From NCBI GenBank assembly GCA_019009955.1, contig CM032231.1:106942001-107006000 (forward strand): DNA of 64,000 nt. The letters are read 5' to 3'. Below the pieces are notes generated by a model that was not told the origin of the DNA, made no database searches, and worked only from the letters and a program-made list of their open reading frames with translations. Shown one piece after another: positions 50,068 through 59,797 of the stretch. This DNA comes from Riptortus pedestris (lineage: Eukaryota > Arthropoda > Insecta > Hemiptera > Alydidae). The translations under genes were made by a program, and so were the position numbers. Position 1 is the stretch's first letter. Each line of letters starts with the position of its first letter.

Positions 50068-50623
50068 GTCAGGATAGGCAGTAAGATGAGATCACTAGTA
50101 TCAGAGATTTATTAAGAGTAGGCAAGTAATTAGCGAGTATTCGCACTTCCTTGGTTTCAGCATTCAATACCCCCCCCCACCCCCGCTCATTCGTTTACGC
50201 TTTTTGCATAGAAATAGGGAAAACGTGGTGAGATGAAATCAAAATTATGTTATACCAGCAAGTGGGAAATGTGCTTAGTTTACGCAGGCCCTGCATGACG
50301 GATTTTTCTCTGTAGAAATTGAACCCATGGACACCGAGGACTTTGTGACCTACGCATGAGTGCTCACGTCTATCTACTTGAAACAAAGTAAATAAACTTA
50401 CTATCAATATATATTCATGTGGTTCGCACCTGTTTAATACTAGGTAATTCTATCGATAAGGTTATAAGTCTTAGATATGTGAAGGTTAACTATTGATGTA
50501 CAGACCTCGATTCCCAAGGCGCTCGGCGTCCTTGGTGCATTGGAACTGCCGGACTGTGTTGTAAGATGTGCCCTAATAGATTGCGGAGAAGAAGCGCGCT
50601 CTACCGGAAGGACAGGTGGATGA

Positions 50624-51199
50624 ATGAGCTGGATCGAGAGGATCTGGAGAAGGACGGTGAGGGCTTTCCGGAGGAGGCCTTCACCAGCACCCCCTCCACC
50701 TCCCCCACCGCCTCCTGTATACTACTATCCAGGTAATCAAACTAAACAACATTTTAGAAAAAAAAAGTCCGTCACGCAGGGGCTGCGTAAACTAAGCAGA
50801 TTTCCCACGTGATGTTTTACAATAGAGAAATTTCACGAGAGCCGAACAGTTAAGGAAACGGCCGAACTAGCTTTTGGCGGGAAAGGCACTCGTCCGTTAG
50901 CCGCCCAGATTTAATAAAAATGCAAATATCTCGATTAATATTCGAGATAGAGAATAAATGTATATAACAATATCTATAGTAAATTTAATTTGCATTAAGA
51001 TTAATTCTGTGCAATGTTTTCATCTGACGTATAGTAACGGAGATAAATCGAATTTTCGAAAATCCTTCCCTCTAAACCCCCCCTCCCTCTGGTCCGATTT
51101 CAGCCGTTAACGAACGTGATCTTTCTTTTTACATAAAACGACTAAATATCGAGTTTGGTAACGATCAAACAAAAATTGCGACCGCTAGAGCGGTAACAG

Positions 51200-51271
<72 letters not shown>

Positions 51272-54200
51272 TATGTGAACGGACCTCATTTCCGTCATCA
51301 ACTAGGTAGGATCGATGGACAAAAATTTCGAAAATTCCGTCATGAGTACAACCTCAATAGCTGATTTCCCTTAAGGGAAATCTGCTAAAAACATAAACAG
51401 TTTAAGGAGCTTGGATTGATTATTGATATACATTTCACAACAACAAAAAAACCGGACACTTCATATTTTATATTTAAAAAGCAGATTATCTGCATTTTGT
51501 TTCTTTTTGTGGGTGATCCAGTTAATCCTGAGTATGCACGGCCACTGCCTATTGAACTATTCCCTTCAGGATTAACAGGGCACGAAATAAGGCTCTCATT
51601 TGTCTGGAGATTGCGTTACGTGACTCTACTCTCCTAAACTGTAAAGTAGGTTTTTACACCTTTGAGAGTGTTTAGTTTTTTAACAAAGCGTTTACACTCA
51701 TTATTGGACGTTGCATTTCCCTTCAAGTCTAGGAAAATTGTTCTTTCGGCATTGGATGTAGCCCGGTCTTGATGCCTTGGCAAGGGAAGGCCGGAAGTTT
51801 CGCTATATCGCCCAAACTCTCGGAGTGACAAAATCTACTAGCCATGACGCACTCCGGTGTTTGGAAGAGACTGGGAGTTATGGGCAGAGTGTCGGCAGTG
51901 GCCGTCTTAGTTTTGAGAGACAGGCTTTTAACCGCTCCTGGGGTTCAGGTGAGGCTCCAAATCGCCCGAAATATTGTCGTCAGCTCGGACATCATATGAT
52001 GGAGGCTGAGGGAGCACGGTCTTCAAACGGGCGGCACCCTGCGTCAAGGGCCCAACTCCTGAAAATACATCAAAAGGAAAGACGGATATTTGCTGAACAA
52101 CGGACAGAGGAACAATGGACAGCTGCTTTATTCACAGATGAGTCTAGATTTGGTCTGTATCTGTCGTACGGTCGAGTCAGACTGTGGAGACGACCAGGAG
52201 ATCGTTTCGCTCAATGTACCTCTTCGCGAGTCCCGGCCATTCGAAATGCGATCAGTTATGGTTTGGGGTGGAATTAATATTCATACCAGTAGCGAGATGA
52301 TTTTTCTTGATGGATAGAATGGAGGTCTGACTGTTCGGAGGTACATTCAGGAAGTGCTTCAAGAGGCTGTAATCTCATTTGCTACATTTATTGGTGACGA
52401 GTTCATTTTAATGCAGGATGATGCTTGCCCGCATACCTCAAGAATTGTCACCGAATACTTGGAGCATGGTAATCACAGTTCTGGACTAGTATGCATGATC
52501 TCCCGATATGAATCCTATACAGCATTTTGTGGGATTATTCAGGGAGGTGTGTTAGGCGTCGTCATCCTCCTCCTAGTGATTTAAACCAGCTCCACAATGC
52601 TCTTCGTGAAAAGTGGGATGTTGTGCCGGTGGAGGATATCAAAAATTTAATTTCTTCGATGCCTGACAGAATAAGGGCCCTTCACCATGAAGGGGGGGGG
52701 GGATAATACCCAATATTAGAAGGCCACCCGAAAAAAAAAATAAAAATGTTAAAATTATGAATTATTAGAATTGTATTGTATACGACTTTCGAAACATTTC
52801 ATCAAATGTCGATCCTACCCATGAGATGACGAAAATGAGGTAAATTCAAAATAATACATATGTAGATCTATATATGTATGCACAAAAATATTAATCGTGA
52901 TGTTTGCATTTTTTTAATTTTCTTTATTCAGAAAACCTCCACTTTTAGTCTTCTCACGTTAAAAATAAGCCAAGTATATCATGATACGTCTTACTCCACG
53001 CTTAAATACCGAACATTGTTTCCAACGGACTTTTGCAATGTGAGATACATTCAAATACGTTATGTGATTGCGTCATTAATTAAAATATGTTCTTGAATTG
53101 GAAATGTTTCATGATCTATACTGTACACTATAATTAACCGTTTTATTCAATACTATAGATCATACTTGAATCTCTTGGCTGGTGGGGGTAGATGTATAAA
53201 TCCATGGTTGAAAAAAAAGAGTTAACACCTGCACTAGGTTACAAATGTTAATTTCAGAGCCAGATTTCGAGGCCCTACCTCAACATCAGTTCTCTTTCTC
53301 TATATATAGGCGATGTTGACTGGCTCCTGCTTCTGAGTGGGAGATCTCTGTTATTATGTGTGGGATTGAAAAATGTTTGTCACTTTTTCCCGGAAGAATT
53401 TTCATCCCGGTCTCTCTTCCGATAAAATTTATTTATTTTATTATTTATTTTAATCTGTATTCTTATATTATTAGGATATTCATGGGGGTTCTATCGGTGA
53501 TATAAGTAAGAGCTATGTTATATCGTTTTCAAGAAGGACTCGACAATTCCACCCCCTCCTTGTTTTCTGTTCCATCCGCTAGGATTAATCTATTTTATTG
53601 CTAATTTTCTACCGCTGTCTTCTTCATGCGATCCAGTAGATTTCAGGTTTTTCCCGCTGGAGCGAGAAAAAATTAAATTGTAAACAAATGTATGTTGCAT
53701 AGGAGTTAAACCAAAAACTGCATTGTGGGATGTAATTAAGTGTTAGGAAATAATTATTCATATTTGTAACATACTAATGATTCAACTGAAAATTTCATCG
53801 AAAATCGGATACCAAAATATCACAACTATTGTTAAAAAAAGTCTTATAAAAATAAATTGTTAAAAATGTTAAAATTTATAATGCAACAAATATGAAGTGT
53901 CTAGTATAATAATTAATGATCAGTAAGATCGTGTGAGATTTATTTTTCTATTAATTTTTAACCACCTATATACATTTATCACGTTTGTCACAGCAGGAAA
54001 TAACACTATGGATATTCTCAACAAAAAAAATCTTTCTTAAGAATATTTAAGAATAAATAGGTTATACATAGAAAATGTAATTTTAAAAACTACACTTCGA
54101 AGGGTTCACAGGCTATGAATTTACTTTAATAGATCAAAACTTCATATCATTAGAGAAGAAATTATCACTGAAAGGTTTTACAGAGGAATGAAAAATTCTT

Positions 54201-56689
54201 TTTCATTTCGTAATTTTGTGTACAATACAAATACTATGTATTGTATTGTATTGTATAAAATTGTGTACTCATATAGTGGTAATTGATTCTAAAAACTGAT
54301 GAAATGACCTATTTGTTCCTAATTTACAGTGTCCTCATAATTTAGGAGAAAAAAAGGTTTAATACTTACAAAACATCACGAAAATACTAGGTTCATTCTA
54401 ACTCAATAAATAATAGAAATAGATATTGCACGGAGGTGATGAAATCAAATCACTTATTTTCAGTTGACTTAAGAAAGCTTTACTCGCTAGAATATATATT
54501 CTCTTGAGGAGTATAGGGTCTTAAAATAAATTCAAATTAGTTGAATTACTCCTATGTTCTCATAAGAGGTACGTCAAAAAACTTGATTTTAGTTACTTTA
54601 AGGGTATAAACCCTTGAAGAGGCCATTTTAATGTAGTGATATATATATATATTATTGAATTATATATTATATTATTGAATATGGTTTATTGAATTTAAAA
54701 GTAGGAAGTGATTCTATTTCACTACCCTCTGGCAGCATCTATTCCTTCCTGAATGAGATTGGTTCAATGATGATACGGTGTAATTATGTCATGCAGTTTT
54801 TAAATAATATAATGTGTGTTAACAGATATGAAACATTTACCTGTTTAGTTGATTATTTCAGACTGGAAAAGTCCAGTGTTTCTCCTAAATAATCCTCTAT
54901 AATGTGATAATGCTATTCTATTTCGTGATTATCAGCGAGAGTGACTCACCTGAAGTGTATGTGTTTGTAGGAGGTGTAGTTATGAGGCCGAGATCGGCGC
55001 TGGGGGGAGAGCAGGGAGGAAGGGGCCCTAAACCGGAGATGAAGCGCATGCGGTACCAACCCCCCACCCCGGAGGCACTGGCGCTCATCAAGGAAGCTCT
55101 AGATGAACAGGTATCATCTATATATATATATATATATATAGTTTCGTTTATTACAAACAGTAATAAACGTTGTTTACTAGAGTTCTTTTGGATTGCAAAA
55201 TTAAACACGCACAAGCTTACTGCACAATTTATTTAACAATGCACTACACACTTGGTTAATTACTACTACTCACAGTATGCACTGATAGCTTCACTGTTTT
55301 TCTTACTACACAGTCCAATATCTCACTCACGATCACTGAAGTTCACAAAAATACGGCACTGCACCGATTTTCGCAAACATACCGCTCTGCGCTGTCCTTT
55401 ACTTAAACACGGCACTATACTGTTCTTTACAGAACCACGGCACAAGAGTGTTCTTCACATAAAACACTTTATCGCACTGCAATTAAGACGCACTGTTCAC
55501 TAAGGCTGCACTGAACGCACTGGTATTCACTTGAAGAGAGTTGAGGAAAAAACTAACTCTCGGGACGAGCGGCGACATCAATGGGCCAAGAATGGGCTAG
55601 ATGTTTAGTCTAGGCACTTCCGACGCCAACGGCCCTTTCATCGGTCGGCTCCGTTAATCTTTTTCGTACAACATAAATATGCGATTAACTCTGTTTAATT
55701 TTACATATACGTAGTTTTCGTAACACTATATATATAGCAATCACAGCCAGATTTTCCAACTCATTAATTGTACTAAGACCATCTATGATTAGGAAAAGAC
55801 CAACTCCAAACATTGTTCCGTCACTGAAATCAGTCGGCACAGGACTCTCACAACTCGTGTTCGATTCCGTGTTTCGCCTTGATTAAAAAAAAATCTTGCT
55901 ATAAAAATAAAGAAAGGGATAACACAGTGCCCCATCCAGAGATTAAAGCTCTGTATTACTAAGTTAGAGGTGTCAAGTTCAAATTCCGGAAATGCGTTCT
56001 AAATATTTAACGCGTTATTAATATTTTATTTAGTTATACTGTCACGGTGCATTGAGGTTGGATTTCGCATCAATAAGCAGCATTATTGAGCAATTGAGTA
56101 GCTACTTCAACAGCACAGAGCGTTTGCCTTTAACGCAGCGACAGTTCAGCATGTTATGTCAAACTTGACCTCCCACCCAACAAATCTTTGAGGCAGGCTG
56201 TTGAGCCAAGGATTTTTATTTTCATAACGCATTACCTGATTTAAGATTACTGTAAGTTGTATGACCAGTGGAGGGGAGGGTTTACCGAAACCTTAAAACG
56301 ATAAAATATCTGTTAGGGAATGAATATTTTAATGACTGATTTATATCTCTTTAGCTAATTGTAAGTTATAGGTTAGGTTGAAACATGTTTTCTAAATTCT
56401 TAAGAGAGGCTTTTGTTTTCATTTTGATGAGTTGAAGAATAAAAAGACACATTCTGATAAAGCATGCTAAACCTTTCTTTTTTTTTTTTTTTGTACTTAA
56501 GAACAATATCAACAATTTTGTTTAACAATTTTGACCTGATCACTTAGACTGTCTCAAGCAAGGAACTCTAAAAATATTTATGTTTTCTGTGTGTTTCAGG
56601 CTTACTCCTTCAAAGATGATATTGTGAAAGGAATTTCAATCAGTAATCCTGACTTCGGAACTTCTGATTCCCAACAGCAGCTGGAATAA
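50624..56689 (+). CDS. Unidentified small protein, three exons, proline-rich
   Basis: Best model: exons 50624-50732, 54971-55110 and 56600-56689, phases 1 and 0, giving 112 residues. The start MSWIERIWRRTVRAFRRR is basic and amphipathic; residues about 20-36 are a polyproline run ending VYYYP; then GGVVMRPRSALGGEQGG, a probable helix (TPEALALIKEALDEQ) and a serine/glutamine tail ending QQQLE. In the polyproline run the varied bases fall at wobble positions, which favours this frame. An in-frame TGA lies just before the ATG. An alternative uses the overlapping acidic frame (ATG 50566 or 50620, MNELDREDLEKDG) spliced to an earlier acceptor near 54937. I do not recognise the family. Exons are far more GC-rich than their surroundings; both introns are full of transposons. 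Confidence 0.5.
50763..51387 (-). mobile_element. Element H, canonical full-length copy
   Basis: In plus orientation: AAAGTCCGTCACGCAGGGGC with hairpin ACGCAGGGGCTGCGT, AAGCAGATTTCCCACG, core, GACCGCTAGAGCGGTAAC, a TA tract (51208-51271), GAACGGACCTCATTTCCGTC, and the perfect palindrome GATTTCCCTTAAGGGAAATC ending at the CTGCT terminus. It is the best complete copy and lies in intron 1 of the small proline-rich gene. Confidence 0.85.
51434..52735 (+). pseudogene. Tc1/mariner-type transposon with broken transposase
   Basis: The left end AAAAAAACCGGACACTTCAT matches the termini of the MITEs at 3059-3654 and 34223-35502, and the following 300 bases align with their left part. The transposase starts near 51765 (RYIAQTLGVTKST), with FTDESRF (first Asp) at about 52131, QDDACPHT (second Asp) at about 52414 and SPDMNPIQHF at about 52500, where the usual third acid (Glu) is Gln. 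Frame breaks occur near 52260 and 52480 and a stop at 52316, so it is dead. The right end is not preserved. It lies in intron 1 of the small proline-rich gene. Confidence 0.85.
52780..53200 (+). repeat. Element H fragment: 5' region and partial core
   Basis: CGAAACATTTCATCAAATGT and GATGACGAAAATGAGGTAAA at 52788-52850 match the 5' region; 52890-53100 matches the later core. TA tract and G-rich block are lost. From about 53200 to 54900 I see no further identifiable element or gene, apart from a short TA tract near 54640. Confidence 0.55.
55119..55139. repeat. Short (TA)n microsatellite next to solo LTR
   Basis: A TA run just after the exon 2 donor of the small proline-rich gene, directly bordering the LTR. 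Confidence 0.8.
55140..55725 (-). mobile_element. Solo LTR, minus strand
   Basis: On the minus strand it starts TGTTACGAAAACTACG and runs through a CATCTAGCCCATTCTTGG block, the CGTCCCGAGAGTTAG block, the repeated CAGTGCGTTCAGTG and GTGCCGT motifs and TTTGCAATCCAAAAGAAC to a mutated end at 55140. It aligns with 62966-63525. No internal retrotransposon sequence accompanies it. It is in intron 2 of the small gene. Confidence 0.8.
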
Positions 56690-56706
56690 CAATTTCTTTT
56701 GTCATC

Positions 56707-56712
56707 AATAAA
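56707..56712 (+). terminator. Polyadenylation signal AATAAA of the small proline-rich gene
   Basis: AATAAA lies 18 bases after the TAA stop at 56687-56689. The tight spacing supports this as the true gene end. Confidence 0.6.
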
Positions 56713-56719
56713 AATGTTA

Positions 56720-57801
56720 CCTTCATCCAAACTTTATTGATTTTATCTCTTCATCTCACAGCGAATTACTTCCATGATATATTTATTCTGGTCAAAGTTA
56801 ACCTCAAGGTGTACGACTTTTATGTTTTAATAACCATTAAGATTATGAACAACTCATTATAACCTGGGGAAGCGCAAACCTGCTACTGGGTTAAGGTAGA
56901 CTGAACTATACCAATCGAATTTCCAGAACATTTTCAGTGCCTTTCCGATTTGTATGTAGGTTGAAATAGTAAAACTCCTGCCTTTGGGAGCCAAATCGAA
57001 ATAGTTTCTGACACATATAATCATGAAATGTACTTTGGCTAAGTGTTTCTAAGACGTTGAAATGTACCTCTGACAGTTAAACATATACTGACTGACTGCA
57101 GACACCGCAATGACTTGCATATACCACAAGAACTACTGAGAAAAAGAGGAGTCCATACATAGGTATAGTTGAGTTCATGGTACATGAGACAGTCGGCGCA
57201 TAGGGGTGGGGATGGGTGGTAGGCTTGGTGGGGATGAGAGGACGTGTACTACCCAAGCTGAACATATTTGCCAGCATGCCGTACACTTGCTCCAGCCCTT
57301 TAAGTATCGATACTGAGTACCTGCAGTCTAACCTTTCTCTAGTATATGTTCTACTTTTCCTAATTTATATAAAAATCTAGTGCAGAAAATGAGAAGCAGC
57401 ATTGATTAAAAAATTATTAAAAATCAAACATGAATAAAAAAATAAAATAATAATTTATTTAATGCACAAAAAACGTAATTTATTATTGATTAGTGATAAT
57501 AGAAAGTTAGTGGAATTGCATATACTTGCATAGTTTACATAAATAATATTTTGACATTATTATTTAATTTTTTTTTTAAACTTACAGATAATTATTTTTA
57601 ATACTTAAAGATATATTTTTAAAAATGTAAAGATCATTTTTTTTTTATAAATTACGCAATGATTTGTGATACTTAAAACTTACAAATACCTTTTTAAAAA
57701 CCTACAGATAATTTTCTTACCAAAATTACATTTCAAAAAATATCAAAATAACTTGTTTACCACCTAAATTAATAGAAGTTAAATAAAATATAACAAGTTA
57801 A

Positions 57802-57866
<65 letters not shown>

Positions 57867-58661
57867 GCTTTAAAATTGGTCAAATGACCACCCCATCTCT
57901 TCAATGCCGCTTAAGGGCTCACAATTATCATCGCCGCTTGAATGTATGTCACTATCACTGTCAATTTAAATTTAAATGGCGACTTATTGACAGGTACACT
58001 AGGGATGGTGAAAAAATATTAATATCTAAATAATACTTGATATTTCCCCCCCCCCCCCCCCCCCGATATATCGGTATTTCGATATTAAAATTCAAGTATC
58101 GAAAACCGATTTCTTTTTTTAAAAACAAAAATAATTGTTGCAACGTATTAGCTTGAGGTTAGAGCAAGACCTTGCAGGGATTTATATCGACATTTCTTCC
58201 TACATCACCAAGATAGGGTTAGATTTTAGCTTCATACACACTGAGGGCTAATGTTTTCAGGACGCCCGATACATATCCGTACCTCACGAGAGTCGTTAAC
58301 AGACTGATAACGGGAGCATGCGCAATAGCCTTCTTTGCTACTGCGCATCCTAGCCACTGTCTCATGACTTATGAACTCAGCTATACATATATTTTTATAC
58401 TATTCTCCAACATTTAAAGACTACACTCCTATTCAAAAATCTGAGGAAGTGATATATTTTTATGCATTCCATTCTTATTTTTGCAACAGTTTCGGGTGTA
58501 ACCTTTTTTCTTCTAGTTTTCACATACACATTTTTGAAATTTGTAATCTTTTTTTTTTTTATTATTATATTATGCTAGTACATCTGCTTACATTTTCATT
58601 TTTAATTACATCCCTAATGCATTTACATTAATAATATGTTTAATTTATTTTAACCTATTAT

Positions 58662-58723
<62 letters not shown>

Positions 58724-59240
58724 GTACTGTACGTGTGTATGTCACTGAACTCCTAGACGGCTGGACCGATTTGAATGAATTTTTTCTTACGCGTTTGGGT
58801 GACGCCGCGGATGGTTTCCGCCGAAATATATAAATAAGTATTTCTATTCCCGATAAACCATCTTTCTACTTTTCACAATATAAGTACCAAACAACTGAGG
58901 TGCACGTATCATTAATGCAGAATATCGGTAAAGAGTCAGACATCTGTATTTCTTCATACATATAATTCCATACACGCACGATATTGACCTAACTACCGAA
59001 ACTTCTACAAACAGCAGGTATAGAGCCATGAAGAAAGAACAGTCAAAATGGAATCACTTTTATAGTGAATTCCATGACCATCAACTCATTCTGTAGGCCT
59101 AATCTTACCCTGATGACTTTATGTGACTATAGAACCTAATGTTTAACTGGACAAACTTCAATACCATCAGTAATTAACTGGCATTTATGAATATCAACAG
59201 GCGGAGTAAAATCAGGTCATTTAGCCTCACATCTACTAGG
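56720..59240. other. Intergenic stretch, no recognised gene
   Basis: It holds a long TA tract (57808-57863), a homopolymer of about 17 C at 58048-58064 within ATATCGG-rich flanks, and a second TA tract (58667-58720). The latter is followed by CTAGACGGCTGGACCGATTT, a motif common in arthropod interspersed repeats. Nothing else was recognised. Confidence 0.6.
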
Positions 59241-59590
59241 GCGTATTGAAAAGTAAGGTCTCCTATTTTTTTTTCATAGAAAATTTAATTTATTTACAAC
59301 TTTGGTTACATCGTTGGAAGGGTGGAATATTTACCTATTTTTCTACATATTCGCCTTGACGATCAATAACTTTTTGCATTCTGTTTACCAGCTTTTTAAT
59401 GCCGGTGCCGTACCACTCTCCCGCCGCGTCACGAAGCCAACTGACGACTGCTTTTCAAGACGGAGAAGTCAGCGGGAAAGGTTATGGCCACCGTTTTCTG
59501 GGACCGGAACGGGGTTCTGGTTGATTTCATGCCAAAAGGAACAACAACCAACTCAGAAAGCTACTGCAAGTCTTGCTGAGAATTAAAAGT
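59240..59590. pseudogene. Rearranged mariner fragment, two transposase pieces in opposite directions
   Basis: 59243-59455 starts with a mariner-like end (GGCGTATTGAAAAGTAAGGT) and on the minus strand encodes the C-terminal end (remnants of VVRHRH, KQNAKSY, RICRKI). 59456-59580 on the plus strand encodes the middle of the catalytic domain, KSAGKVMATVFWDRNGVLVD and FMPKGT. The two parts are head to head, so an inversion or deletion happened between them. Confidence 0.75.
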
Positions 59591-59797
59591 TTACTTGCTA
59601 ATTATGCAGGTTCTAGAACTTTTGGATTAGTAGCCATTTTTTTTTATTTTTATTGAAAAAGGCCTCCAAATCTTTACAAAACCACCTAGTCACCTTTGGT
59701 GCGCTCTTGTTTGAAATAAAGATACAGAAAGGACATACTTAAGATTATTTCTGTTTTTCATTCGAAATTATATTTATTAATTTTGAGTAGCTTTGGT

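Noticed and set aside
54918..55214. Open frames on both strands across 54904-55236, including a reading with RCLLEFFWIAKLN
   Set aside because: That reading is a translation of the LTR end; the same words appear in the LTR near 63500. Only the exon 54971-55110 was kept.
55930..56010. tRNA-like segment with GTTCAAATTCCGG
   Set aside because: The B box is plausible but the rest does not fold as a tRNA by eye, and no second copy was found to define a SINE.
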